Source of the DNA: Leguminivora glycinivorella
Taxonomy: Eukaryota; Arthropoda; Insecta; Lepidoptera; Tortricidae
Reading direction: 5' to 3'
Assembly (NCBI RefSeq): GCF_023078275.1
Contig: NC_062977.1
Span: 19,452,585-19,516,584, forward strand
DNA length: 64,000 nucleotides
This document shows, piece after piece, positions 56,901-64,000 of the stretch; positions within the stretch are counted from its first letter, which is position 1, and each line of letters begins with the position of its first letter. A program made the position numbers and the translations under genes. The notes below the pieces were generated by a model. That model was given only the letters and a program-made list of their open reading frames with translations. It had not been told where the DNA came from and ran no database searches.

Positions 56901-58381
56901 CAATAATTCTGTGTTCATTTGCAACACCAAAACTGATATCTGTGAATATGTATTTGGATGTGTCATAGCCAATTAAAGCAGGATCCTGTGATAGAACATC
57001 TTGGATGTGTTGTTGTATCTGAAAGTGGTTTAAAGGATTATATTAAGTCACAGATGAACCTAAGAGTATTTCTTTCTAATCTTCTTTACATCCTGTTACC
57101 CTCTGCATTTACTTCGGTCTTGGGCAGTTTGGGCAACCTCCTCCCACTAGTGTTGTGAATTTAAGTTTTGAGGCGTAAACTACAAAACTCGAGTCGCAAC
57201 TTCTGAGTCTTAAAGCCTCGACCATATAAGCCTCAACCTTATAAGTTTGCGTTCCTGCTTACGAGCACAGAATCCTCGAGTCTTTAGTCCTCAAGCTTTA
57301 AAGACTCCTAAGCTTTGAAGGTTTAAGTCTATAAGGTTTGTAGCATTTAAGTCTTAAGAGGTTTTAATAAACTAGATCCTAAGGTCAACAGAAGTAAAAA
57401 AACAGGCCAAGTGCGAGTCGGACTCGCCCACTGAGAGCTCCGTACTTTTTAGTATCCTGAGATACAGCGTGGTGACGTGACCGGGCGGACGAATATCTGA
57501 GTCTTAGTAATAGACGTACGTTTTTACCCATTGTGTACGGAACCCTAAAATCTACCAAACCGACACGTCAAATTAAGGGTTAAAAATAAATACTATCTGC
57601 CTATAAAGCTCGTTGTTTGAGCTCTTAAAGCTTGACACAGGCCTTCGAGGTTTAGGGGGCTTGAGCTCTCTATGAAGCCCGAGTCTTAAAGACTCACTCT
57701 TAAGAGCTCATAAAAAGCTTGAGTCGTTAAGGTTCTGAACCGTTTCTGAGCTAAAACCTTTAACGCTTGAGTCTTTAAAGCGTGAACCTTTAGGGTTTGC
57801 AAGTCTTTAAGGTTTAAAAGTCTTCAAGACTAGTCTTATAACAACACTACCTCCCACCCCATGCCTAGCACCCTGAGCTCCTGCTGAACTGAACGACGCC
57901 AGGTCGATTTAGGGCGGCATGGTTTCCTTTTTTAATAGTTGTAACAAAAATGGTTGGGTACCTTAACAACAGGAGGCATCTGTAGAAGTTGGTCGGCTCT
58001 CTCATTTGCTTTAGCGACCTCTTGTTCTAACTCCTCGGACGTTAAGAATTTATATTTGGGAGTGCGAAGCACGGGTAATCCACTGTTGGTTCTTTTGCGG
58101 AAAACTTTTGCCAAGTCCGGCCTTGTTAGCCTTTTCAGTAAAACTTGAATGTCAGGGGAGAAGAACTTCGGCGCAGGATCTTTATCGCCATCTACAAAAA
58201 CGCAAAACATTAAATATTGCAGTTTATAATACTTTAACGTAATTGTTGGTTAACGTCTATTACCGTATAATGATGGCACGAAACTTAATTTCCTTGAATA
58301 AATGAGGAACTGAACGTCGCTGTTCTTTAATATTACATTTTTAACACTGGATTGTGCAAATTTCTTAAATAATATAGACAT
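44755..58381 (-). CDS. mRpS22: Mitochondrial ribosomal protein S22 (mS22)
   Basis: Seven exons join in matching phases into 378 codons plus stop: 58381-58264, 58191-57962, 57018-56894, 56349-56292, 56143-55935, 46058-45878, 44970-44755. The product is a small-subunit protein of the mitochondrial ribosome, specific to animal mitoribosomes. The basic N-terminus MSILFKKFAQSSVKNVILKN looks like a mitochondrial targeting peptide. Family landmarks are LRTPKYKFLTSEELEQEV, QLLQMPPVVK, DTSKYIFTDISFG, YFPINGRSIREPLMF, the QYEPDEPSYQ block, KSRYELLRSTRHFGPLVFYL and the QLTKPDRLTEEDIQL C-terminal region. Length compares with about 360 in humans. It is divergent from ZCCHC8. Intron 5 is 9.9 kb and packed with nested transposons, while the other introns are about 70 bp to 1.1 kb. 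Confidence 0.96.
45181..45343 (-). mobile_element. Non-LTR 3' fragment with 13-bp duplication
   Basis: A 137-bp minus-strand fragment (45194-45330) with an AATAAAAATAAAATAG-type tail on the plus-strand left and GGCAAAGGCCTCCCC inside is bracketed by ACTACATAAGGTA at 45181-45193 and 45331-45343. In mRpS22 intron 6. Confidence 0.88.
45344..45508. mobile_element. TA-flanked MITE (CAGCGGAGCAAATCTCG ends)
   Basis: The left end CAGCGGAGCAAATCTCGACT is mirrored by the right end ending GATTTGCCCCGCTG, with TA on both sides. The left TA is the last two bases of the retroelement's duplication at 45331-45343. Confidence 0.85.
45619..45790 (+). pseudogene. Broken C-terminal reverse-transcriptase fragment
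   Basis: Plus-strand codons read LEKLIIVGQMDGKRAQGRE and then, after a frame change near 45700, REEGGMQRARHMAHDRTLW. This pattern resembles the end of RTE-like non-LTR reverse-transcriptase polyproteins (GKRxxGR followed by an A-x-DRxxW helix). It is frameshifted and truncated, and lies in mRpS22 intron 6. Confidence 0.6.
45878..46058 (-). CDS. mRpS22: mRpS22 exon 6
   Basis: Residues 247-307, RSTRHFGPLVFYLTWHRSID to ATKLVQQ. Acceptor TTTCAG before 46058, donor GTAGTG from 45877. The frame stays open past the donor to 45650, but those codons overlap an antisense retroelement fragment and are intronic. Confidence 0.94.
46541..46602 (+). repeat. GTTCCGTA dispersed repeat, start of a copy
   Basis: A10 followed by CCGGCCAAGTGCGAGTCGGA and CCGAGGGTTCCGTAC. 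This widespread lepidopteran repeat recurs at 47926-48468 (inverted), 51405-52011 with 55624-55877, and 57398-57552. Confidence 0.7.
46625..47000 (-). mobile_element. Probable non-LTR 3' end
   Basis: ATTCATTTATTCATTC on the plus strand at about 46635-46651 looks like the tail of a minus-strand element. The body includes GTAGAACGGGTGCTCGACC. Borders approximate. Confidence 0.4.
47063..47340. repeat. Two adjoining dispersed repeats
   Basis: 47063-47166 is an inverted copy of 14483-14581. 47167-47340 is a direct copy of the repeat at 37925, missing a short internal stretch after the CCACTAGTG motif. Their junction is sharp, so one probably inserted beside the other. Confidence 0.65.
47360..47642 (+). 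repeat. ~104-bp GC-skewed tandem repeat, left part
   Basis: Nearly three units with CGGGGGCTTCGCCCC, a C-rich run, CTCAAGAAAACCCTATCCC and TTTTAAATACTACG. The array is split by copy B of the CAGGG element and resumes at 49872. Confidence 0.85.
47926..48468 (-). repeat. GTTCCGTA dispersed repeat nested in copy B
   Basis: It runs from AGGGTTCCGTAGTC through (GTCC)n near 47970-47985 to ACGGAACCCTACACTGAGCG and TTGGCCGGTTT. Copy A has no such insert at the matching point. Confidence 0.75.
48727..48963 (-). mobile_element. Non-LTR fragment nested in copy B
   Basis: TTATTTATTTCTTTATTT at the left is a plausible minus-strand AAATA tail. The segment is absent from copy A between GATAGTAGTTATTA and TGTACATAACATAGG. 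Target duplication not resolved. Confidence 0.65.
49872..49991 (+). repeat. ~104-bp tandem repeat, right part
   Basis: The array interrupted at 47642 resumes here with ACTACGTTGATC, the GGGGGCTTCG motif and CTCTTAAGGGTCTCAAGAAA. Confidence 0.85.
49996..50440 (+). repeat. 120-bp tandem repeat with a retroelement insertion
   Basis: Units start TAGTTCCAGTTCATATC at 49996, 50116 and, after the insertion, again near 50395. The second unit is interrupted after CCATCATCAG. CTCCATCATCAGACCTTG resembles CTCCATCATGAGACCTTG in the 120-bp array at 63371. Confidence 0.85.
50146..50307 (+). mobile_element. 152-bp non-LTR fragment in the 120-bp array
   Basis: Insert 50151-50302 ends in an (AAATA)n tail and is bracketed by ATCAG (50146-50150 and 50303-50307). 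The interrupted repeat unit continues exactly across the site. Confidence 0.85.
50785..50875 (+). repeat. Dispersed repeat shared with 15756-15846
   Basis: Same ATGGAAAGTCACATGAAAAG and AATAGATGGCGCT text as at 15.8 kb. Confidence 0.6.
50955..51215 (-). mobile_element. Retroelement-derived repeat, minus-strand copy
   Basis: Inverted copy of 32335-32640; the T-rich (plus-strand A9) end near 51211 and CACCTACGTGG define one border. Confidence 0.6.
51405..52011 (+). repeat. GTTCCGTA dispersed repeat, first part of a split copy
   Basis: Begins near AAAGTGCGAGTCGGA and runs to TATAG at 52011, where a retrotransposon interrupts it. The second part resumes at 55624 and ends ACGGAACCCTAAAA. Confidence 0.7.
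54617..54895. mobile_element. GGGCATTTTC MITE family, copy 3
   Basis: Ends GGGCATTTTCAAAAATTGGG and CCCAATTTCTGAAAATGCCC, nested in the hAT element; third copy of the family at 7489 and 42561. Confidence 0.85.
54995..55165 (+). mobile_element. Non-LTR 3' fragment nested in the hAT element
   Basis: AATAAACGTCTTTATTATTA with a (TTA)n tail ends near 55165; the body includes GGCCTCGAGGCCCTCTGGC. 5' border approximate. Confidence 0.65.
55624..55877 (+). repeat. GTTCCGTA dispersed repeat, second part
   Basis: Resumes after the retrotransposon and ends with GGACAGACAGACACGCGAGT, ATCCTATAAGGGTTCCG and TACGGAACCCTAAAA. The same closing text stands alone at 56383-56470. Confidence 0.7.
55935..56143 (-). 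CDS. mRpS22: mRpS22 exon 5
   Basis: Residues 178-246: IYFPINGRSIREPLMFTDED to KSRYELL. Acceptor TTCCAG before 56143, donor GTGAGT from 55934. Confidence 0.96.
56292..56349 (-). CDS. mRpS22: mRpS22 exon 4
   Basis: A 58-bp exon for residues 158-177, LPDGTLQSCDHDIRKRLNQ. Acceptor TTTCAG before 56349, donor GTAATG from 56291. Confidence 0.94.
56383..56470 (+). repeat. GTTCCGTA dispersed repeat, 3' piece
   Basis: CGGCTGTGACAGACGGACAG to TACGGAAACCCTAAAA, in mRpS22 intron 3; the end segment of the family seen at 55624-55877. Confidence 0.7.
56894..57018 (-). CDS. mRpS22: mRpS22 exon 3
   Basis: Residues 117-157, IQQHIQDVLSQDPALIGYD then TSKYIFTDISFGVANEHRII. Acceptor TTTCAG before 57018, donor GTGAGT from 56893. 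Confidence 0.95.
57148..57849. mobile_element. Non-autonomous hAT element with degenerate simple repeats
   Basis: Ends TAGTGTTGTGA and TATAACAACACTA with the perfect 8-bp duplication CCTCCCAC (57140-57147 and 57850-57857). The interior is almost entirely diverged copies of a GAGTCTTTAAAGCTT-like motif in both orientations, interrupted at 57398-57552 by a GTTCCGTA repeat. In mRpS22 intron 2. Confidence 0.9.
57398..57552 (+). repeat. GTTCCGTA dispersed repeat nested in a hAT element
   Basis: AACAGGCCAAGTGCGAGTCG to ACGGAACCCTAAAATC, a short copy of the family seen at 46541 and 51405. Confidence 0.75.
57962..58191 (-). CDS. mRpS22: mRpS22 exon 2
   Basis: Residues 40-116, DGDKDPAPKFFSPDIQVLL to LLQMPPVVK. 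Acceptor TTGTAG before 58191, donor GTACCC from 57961. Confidence 0.95.
58264..58381 (-). CDS. mRpS22: mRpS22 exon 1
   Basis: Residues 1-39 plus one base, the putative mitochondrial presequence. ATG at 58381-58379; donor GTAATA from 58263. The only in-frame ATG that gives a basic amphipathic N-terminus. Confidence 0.9.
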
Positions 58382-58715
58382 TTTAATAACAAACAATCCA
58401 CAAGACCCCCAATCCTAACCTAACTTTTGTTTTTTTTTTTAATTCCGAGATATATTTTGACGTTTATCGTTAGAGATGGACTACGAAGAAAAAAACCGGT
58501 AAACGTATTAAACGTGGCAATATTTTTTGGGTTTTGTAATAGAAAACAGGCTAACTGTTATTTTACTCTAGCAACATTTTTGATTAGTTGTCTGTCTTAG
58601 CTGTCAAATTTCTTACGCGCTTGGTTGTATTTATAAGGAATTTCGTGTATATTTTCTTATTTGATTTGTTTAAATTGGGTTTTTCTCGACGGTTTGATGA
58701 CCTATCTTCACGACA
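58382..58715. promoter_or_regulatory. Shared promoter region of mRpS22 and ZCCHC8
   Basis: Only 334 bp separate the two divergent start codons. The stretch contains T-rich runs and no clear TATA box at a useful distance from either ATG. It must hold both 5' untranslated regions and, by position, a bidirectional promoter. Confidence 0.7.
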
Positions 58716-59423
58716 ATGTCCAAAAGGAAGGCTGGAGTTAACGATATCATTTATGAATTGGATAATGATGACATCGAACTAAGTAGCGAAGATGAAGGTA
58801 AACATCCTAAAATTAACCGCCTTGAGCCAAAAATCAGCTCACAACCCTCAAGCGACGATGTTATAATTGAAGAAACTCCTGTAGAATGTATAGACATCGA
58901 CTGCTCTACCGATACTATTGAGGTAAAATCATCACCAACAAAAGCACATAATGGAGGGAAAAGTGCTAATATTATTCAACTTGAAGACGACGACGAGCAA
59001 GTGGTGGTCGAAGAGGACGATATTATTCAAAAGCAGAAGAGTAACACGTCTGAATCGTCATTATTCAATGAAGACATTGTTGTTGATTCTCCAGCATCCA
59101 ATACAGACTTGGGTGTAGCGGGTTGTGAGAACCGGACACCTTTATTCACAGTGCGCTTTAAAGATAGCAGGACTGCTAAAGCTTATAAGGAGGAAATAAA
59201 AGCCTTTATGTTAAAACTTATTAAACTGCATGATTCTGAAGCTTTGGAGGGTTCGGATGCGGAAACAGACTTGGAACTTGACATTTGGCCTGAAGATTTA
59301 CAAGGGGCTGCTAGTGCACCTCAAACAGAGTCTCAAGAGGAGCCAGAAGAACAGGACAACTTCTTCTTTGTAGATACTGACCCATCTACACAGGAACCTG
59401 ATGATATACCAAGATACAAACAG
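58716..59423 (+). CDS. ZCCHC8: ZCCHC8 exon 1
   Basis: Residues 1-236; ATG at 58716 follows an ACGACA context and starts MSKRKAGVNDIIYELDND. Ends KQ at donor GTGAAT (59424), phase 0. The frame closes two codons later. Confidence 0.92.
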
Positions 59424-61005
59424 GTGAATTAAAGAAATAATAGGTTTTGTTTACAATGTCCAATTGAATTCATTACAAATAAGTTCGAATTAGGTCCAAT
59501 CAGATTAATTAAAGTAACATATTAATTTCTAAAACCTAGCCTAGGTATTCTGTTTCGGATAAATATGAGTACTTCAAAATTAGGTCACAATTTTATTTAT
59601 CAAGATAACACTTCTATGTATAATGGTTTATTTTAATTCATTATTTTGTACTTCAAAAGCTTAGTAACAAAGTCACTTAGAAGCTTTTCTCATAAGAAAA
59701 ACCTTTTATGGGTAAATCTCATAATTTAATGTTAAATAGGTTCCTAAGTATAATAAGTATCTAATATTTTATGTTGCAAACCTTTTTTGCATTTCAGGCG
59801 TCTACTCTTATTTGTAACGTACCAGCAAAAGAGCCTACACCCCCTCCAGTGCTTCGCCGAGGCCCAACATGTTTTAACTGTGATGGCGCACATCCATTAC
59901 GAGATTGTACAGTGCCAAGAGATAATGCTAGGATTGCGGAAAAGAGAAAAAACATGGTTAAAGTTGGGTAGGTAACTTTAACTTGTAAATTTTAGTAAGC
60001 TAGAGCTATTTTTAATGAGCCTATTTTTATTTTTTGCTGTTGATTCTTTCATCAGTTTGAAATTTGACCAAGTGCTCAAGTATAATGCAAAGGCAAAATG
60101 CATAATTCTTTCAAGCGAGAACTTATTCCTTATTTTTTTGCATTTATTTAGAACTAATGACAAAGCAAACGTATTACGTACAGTCGTATAGTCAAAATCT
60201 AAGTTCATTTATTAAAAAAACTCATGTAATTTAGCAAATTAAACTAAAGAAAACTATTTAGTAGTTTTTCATTAGTAAGTAAGTAAGTAAATATTCTTTA
60301 TTGCACTATTTTAGCATTTTACATTTAAAAAATATACAGAATGTTGAGTGAGAGTATAACTAGGTATAACAACAGGCGGTCTTATCGCTAAAAAGCGATC
60401 TCTTCCAGACAACCTTAGGGTAGCTGGAAAAACGGAACAGAAACAAAAGCTAACAGGCAGTGCAAGAACAAAAAATATAGAGAAAACCAACTCAAACACA
60501 CATACATATATACCGAATACATAAATAAATTTACATAAAAACAATACATACATACAACATACATAAATACAATAAATAAAAATGGCAATTTAAGATAGAG
60601 GTAGATAGTATAATTTAAGCTGATTTTTGAAAATTGGAAAAGACTTTGCTAGTCTTAATTCTACTATTCTATTATTTATATTTACTATTTTTTTTTAGAT
60701 TGTGTACTATAAACTTTCAAAGCCTTTTATGGTGAGCTGTAGTCACTCAGTTTGCAACTTTGCAACTTTCACTAACAATATGCCTGTATTGACACCTCTA
60801 TTCCAGCCGCTACCACGTAGAAGACGAACAGAAGTATGGGCACCTAATCCCTGGCCGAATCTCCGGCAACCTTCGGCACGCGCTCGGCTTGAAACGGAGC
60901 GAGATCCCACTCTACATCTACCGGATGAGGCTGCTAGGGTACCCGCCTGGCTGGCTTGAGGAGGCGCGGATATCACATTCTGGGATTACCATGTTTGACT
61001 CTACG
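58716..61005 (+). CDS. ZCCHC8: ZCCHC8, NEXT complex scaffold (5' part of gene)
   Basis: Three in-phase exons (58716-59423, 59798-59967, 60807-61005) encode the first 359 residues. ZCCHC8 is the scaffold of the nuclear exosome targeting complex, bridging the helicase MTR4 and the RNA-binding RBM7 for decay of promoter upstream transcripts and other nuclear RNAs. The N-terminus is acidic and low-complexity, with a KAYKEEIKAFMLKLIKLHD helix near residues 160-180. Exon 2 carries the zinc knuckle CFNCDGAHPLRDC (261-273), then PRDNARIAEKRK. Exon 3 has RYHVEDEQKYG, PGRISGNLRHALGL and the PSP-domain signature PLYIYRMRLLGYPPGWLEEA. Order and spacing match human ZCCHC8. The remaining exons lie beyond 64000 or are not recognised. 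It is transcribed away from mRpS22. Confidence 0.94.
59424..59797 (+). other. ZCCHC8 intron 1
   Basis: AT-rich 374-bp intron, GT at 59424, CAG ending at 59797. No repeat or RNA recognised. Confidence 0.7.
59798..59967 (+). CDS. ZCCHC8: ZCCHC8 exon 2 (zinc knuckle)
   Basis: Residues 237-292 plus two bases; acceptor TTTCAG before 59798, donor GTAGGT from 59968. Contains the knuckle and the conserved AEKRKNMVKV helix. Confidence 0.95.
60270..60600 (-). mobile_element. Non-LTR 3' end in ZCCHC8 intron 2
   Basis: (TAAG)n at 60274-60290 then TAAATATTCTTTATTGCAC on the plus strand is the tail of a minus-strand element; CAGGCGGTCTTATCGCTAAA and GCGATCTCTTCCAGACAACC are its hallmark text. 5'-truncated. 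Confidence 0.75.
60807..61005 (+). CDS. ZCCHC8: ZCCHC8 exon 3 (PSP domain)
   Basis: Residues 293-359; acceptor TTCCAG before 60807, donor GTAATT from 61006, phase 0. Open frames of 67-85 codons in other frames of this exon are shadows. Confidence 0.94.
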
Positions 61006-61042
61006 GTAATTTCATCCAAATCTACTTTTTATTCATTCATAC

Positions 61043-61507
61043 TAGAGATGGGCCAAATACTCGGTATTCGCCATATTCAGCAAGATTTTTAATGTTTGTA
61101 TTCGGCCGAATAGTTTGGTTACATTGCAGAATATTTAACGAATAAGCGAAGTAAATAAATAGCGTAAGTTGTTTCGTAATTCATCGGATAATTCAGCATT
61201 CTAAGGAACTACCAAAGGGAAATGCGTTGAAATACAAATACAATAATATTGTAGACAAGTAAAAATAACGTAGTTTAAGAAACAAAATCCAAAATTTTCT
61301 TATGCACTGAATTATAGGAATAATAAAAATAGCCTTTAGTAAGATAAATGTACCCATTACCAATCATTGAAAAGTTGTTAACTCTAAGCCAGAATTTAAA
61401 ATATGGCGCAACCGAATATTCGGCCGAATGTTCGGTTCGGTAACAGCTGAACCGAATGTTCGGCCGAATATTCGTATTAGGCTAAGTCCGTATTCGGCCC
61501 ATCTCTA
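61043..61507. mobile_element. Non-autonomous hAT element, 465 bp
   Basis: Ends TAGAGATGGGCC and GGCCCATCTCTA; flanks ATTCATAC (61035-61042) and TTTCATAC (61508-61515) form an 8-bp duplication with one mismatch. The interior is rich in TTCGGCCGAATA units in both orientations. Only 37 bp past the ZCCHC8 exon 3 donor. Confidence 0.85.
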
Positions 61508-61659
61508 TTTCATACCTATCCATGACATCCAAAATGACGTGTTTTGACTCTATGGTAAAACAACACAAAAGTGAAAAGCAAGGTCCCATACCGTTAAGGG
61601 TCGGCTCACACCGGAATGGCAGCGCCGGCAGCGACGAGCAGTGGGTGGCAGCGAGGTTA

Positions 61660-61763
61660 TTTTAAACTTTATCTACATATTTAAAAAGACCGGCGGCTGC
61701 GCGACCTGTTAGAGTTAGTCAAGTGACTACTGGTCTTTTTAGATATGTAGATAAAGTTTAAAA
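61660..61763. repeat. Inverted repeat in ZCCHC8 intron 3
   Basis: TTTTAAACTTTATCTACATA and its inverse at about 61733-61763 flank a GC-richer centre; the pairing extends through AAAAAGACC/GGTCTTTTT. Confidence 0.65.
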
Positions 61764-62259
61764 TTATTTCACACTTAAGACTCCTTATTCCTTAGAGCGC
61801 TCATCAATTTCACGAAACGGCCATCGATAGATGGCGTTGGCGCTCGGTACGCGAGCACCTGCAACTCAACGCGCGTTTCAACGCCGACACAAATAATCTT
61901 GATAGTTTTGAATTAAATTGGTAATAACATAATTTTCAATTTTATACGGGGAATTTCCTGTTCATGGTATGGTAGTAGTAAATAAGGTGTATGAATGTAG
62001 TAAAAGTATAGTAGTCTACATATACATATATAAATACAGGTTTCCTAATTAATTGATTCAACAACCAACACCGCTGAGCCGAAACTACGAAAGCTAGAAA
62101 GTCGAAATTTGTATAGATTGCATTAACAAAATTTCGAAGAGATAAGAATCGATCATGAAAATTTACACCCCTAGTAGAGGGAAAAAGGGGGTGAAAGTTT
62201 GTATCGGGATCAATTTGTTTTTTTTTATTAGGAAAATTTTAGTTAGGAACTGGAAATTA
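61764..62259. other. ZCCHC8 intron 3, nothing recognised
   Basis: No supported exon or delimited element; GATAGATGGCG and similar phrases hint at small dispersed repeats. Confidence 0.4.
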
Positions 62260-62605
62260 GAGAATAGTTTAATAGTGATTTCTGTTTTTTTATTGAATGT
62301 ATATGCATACTGATTGGTCCCATTTTTATCAGAACCCAGTTCTGATGATGGGATCCTGGAGAAATCCAGGAACTCCTCAAGTCTGAAAGGCATACATATA
62401 GCGATTTTTGTGTTTTTATATGAATAGCATGCATTTACGTACGGAACAATGACATTTGGTGCAGTGGAACTGTTGATGATGGTCAGACCGGAACTCCCTA
62501 AATCTAAACGGCACAATTATAGTGACTTTCATATTTTTATAAGAACAGCATGCACTTACGTCCAGAATAGTGACATTTGGTGCAGTGGAACTGCTCATGA
62601 TGTTG
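62260..62605 (+). repeat. ~121-bp tandem repeat, about 2.5 diverged copies
   Basis: AGCATGCA followed by TTACGT and GACATTTGGTGCAGTGGAAC begins at 62426 and 62547 (period 121). A more diverged unit precedes them, sharing the GATGATGG and TATAGYGAYTTT phrases. Minus-strand open frames of 60-117 codons come from the repeat. Confidence 0.75.
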
Positions 62606-62774
62606 TGTCACTTTTTAACCATCGCCTCAAATCTCTCAAGGAAGGACGGTTCTCAATTCGTCTGTTTTTTTTTTGTTTGTTCCTCGATATCTCCGTCGTT
62701 ACTGGACCGATTTAAAAAATTTAATAATTAAAGCATTAAAAGCAGTTTTAAAAAATACCTACACATTTCTACAT

Positions 62775-62830
62775 GTGCTCTGCCTACCCCTTTATGGGAT
62801 ACAGGCGTGATTGTATGTATGTATTTGTAC
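62775..62830 (+). mobile_element. Non-LTR 3' tail
   Basis: GTGCTCTGCCTACCCCTTTA then GGGATACAGGCGTGATTG and a (TATG)n tail. Same family as the fragment at 39168-39338. Confidence 0.75.
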
Positions 62831-62914
62831 ATAATCCAACATTCGCAAGTAGCTTTCATCAGAACCCAAAAGGCGGCGGTTTTTTTTTCTTAAAAATTAT
62901 TAAACGTTTTTTTT

Positions 62915-63150
62915 TATGGGATAGGAGGCAAACGAGCAGACAAGTTGCCTGATGGTAAGCGATCACTGCCGGCTATGGACACCCGAAGCACCAGAAGTGT
63001 TGGTGCGTTGCCGGCCTTAAAGATGGATGTACGTTCTTTTCTTGAAGGTTTGAAGGTCGCATCGGTCCGGAAATACCGCTGGCAACAATTCATTCCACAG
63101 TTTAACTGTGCATGACGTGACCTGTGCAAAACATTGCGTCTTAGAAACAT
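62915..63150 (+). repeat. Retroelement-derived dispersed repeat (CGAGCAGAC family), copy 2
   Basis: GGCAAACGAGCAGACAAGTT and GCCTGATGGTAAGCGATCAC, then CACCAGAAGTGTTGGTGCG. Matches 16738-16925 and extends further right. Confidence 0.65.
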
Positions 63151-63370
63151 TTGAAAGGGTGAAAATCAAATTATGTACATGTTCGTTCTAAAAGTAGCTG
63201 ATCAAACATCGTCGGTTTGGAAAGCCTGCGGTTAAATTTTTGCTCCTTCCTTACTATACATATTTTATTTAGAGGGTTTTGAGATTTAGGTAATAAAACA
63301 ACGCTTCATTAGGTTTAATAGCATTATGTAAAGTATAATGTCAATGTAAGTGCAAGCAGTCTTATGAATA

Positions 63371-64000
63371 GAATAGCAGTTCTGTTGACCACCTCCTGAC
63401 TCCATCATGAGACCTTGGACCTCATCTAGTTCGATGGTGCTCGTCGGCCCAAATCTAATGAGCCCAAACATGATGGGGTTATAATGAGGAGAATAGCAGT
63501 TCTGTTGACCACCTCCTGACTCCATCATGAGACCTTGGACTTCGTCTAGATCGATGGTGCTCGTCAGCCCAAATCTAATGAGCCCAAACATGATGGGGTT
63601 ATGATGAGGAGAATAGCAGTTCTGTTGACCACCTCCTGACTCCATCATGAGACCCTGGACCTCATCTAGTTCGATGATGCTCGTCAGCCCAAATCTAATG
63701 AGCCCGAACATGATGGGGTTATGATGAGGAGAATAGCAGTTCTGTTGGCCACCTCCTGACCCCGTCATGAGACCTTGGACCTCATCTAGTTCGATGGTGC
63801 TCGTCAGCCCAAATCTAATGAGCCCAAACATGATGGGGTTATGATGAGGAGAATAACAGTTCTGTTGACCACCTCCTGACTCCATCATGAGACCCTGGAC
63901 CTCATCTAGTTCGATGGTGCTCGTCAGCCCAAATCTAATGAGCCCAAACATGATGGGGTTATGATGAGGAGAATAGCAGTTCTGTTGACCACCTCCTGAC
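63371..64000 (-). repeat. 120-bp tandem array with an open 40-codon frame
   Basis: Five full units begin GAATAGCAGTTCTG or GAATAACAGTTCTG at exactly 120-bp steps (63371, 63491, 63611, 63731, 63851), and a sixth (63971) is cut by the window end. On the minus strand each unit reads MFGLIRFGLTSTIELDEV, QGLMMESGGGQQNCYSPH and NPI without a stop, giving a 221-codon frame. The units differ by a few bases each. Treated as a minisatellite in ZCCHC8 intron 3, not as a gene. Confidence 0.93.

Noticed and set aside
60702..60959. 85-codon plus-strand open frame
   Set aside because: Another frame of ZCCHC8 exon 3, which matches the family only in the frame entered from the acceptor at 60806.
63286..63951. 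221-codon minus-strand open frame
   Set aside because: It is wholly produced by the 120-bp tandem array; reported as a repeat and as a question, not as a gene.

Overview
The window looks like nuclear DNA of an insect, most likely a moth or butterfly (Lepidoptera). Genes are split by introns with GT..AG borders. The recognisable proteins are animal proteins. Introns and spacers are packed with short inverted-repeat DNA transposons, non-LTR retrotransposon tails and tRNA-derived SINEs of the kind I associate with lepidopteran genomes. The species cannot be named from the sequence.

Layout. Positions 1-24.6 kb hold no protein-coding exon that I can support. This is most simply the long first intron of an ERK-type MAP kinase gene, whose first coding exon lies on the minus strand at 24675-24799. 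A tRNA-Met-like sequence (23855-23930) and a SINE with a 27-bp target-site duplication (22233-22460) lie in it. From 29 to 31 kb there are two small unidentified coding candidates (29093-29425 plus, 30353-30586 minus). Orai, the pore subunit of the store-operated calcium channel, follows on the plus strand (coding exons 31284-31433 and 34421-34951, poly(A) signal at 35299). A complete five-exon MORN3-like gene is on the minus strand (40108-43911). A complete seven-exon mRpS22 gene for a mitochondrial ribosomal small-subunit protein is also on the minus strand (44755-58381). ZCCHC8, the scaffold of the nuclear exosome targeting complex, starts head-to-head with mRpS22 only 334 bp away and runs off the right edge (three exons, 58716-61005). 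The window ends inside a 120-bp tandem repeat array.

The conserved genes do not form one pathway: kinase signalling, calcium entry, a MORN scaffold, mitochondrial translation and nuclear RNA decay are simply neighbours. The only regulatory link the sequence suggests is the short shared promoter region of mRpS22 and ZCCHC8.

The most informative non-genic content is the transposon archaeology. Six non-autonomous hAT-type elements can be delimited by 8-bp target duplications. Two copies of a 1.8-2.2 kb element with CAGGGTGTCCACT ends have 5-bp duplications. mRpS22 intron 5 (9.9 kb) holds a four-level nest: a dispersed repeat split by a non-LTR retrotransposon, itself split inside its reverse-transcriptase frame by a hAT element, which carries further insertions. 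I see no CRISPR array, operon or clearly new biological system. The open questions are the small unidentified genes, the hairpin-rich loci and the 120-bp repeats that keep a 40-codon open frame.
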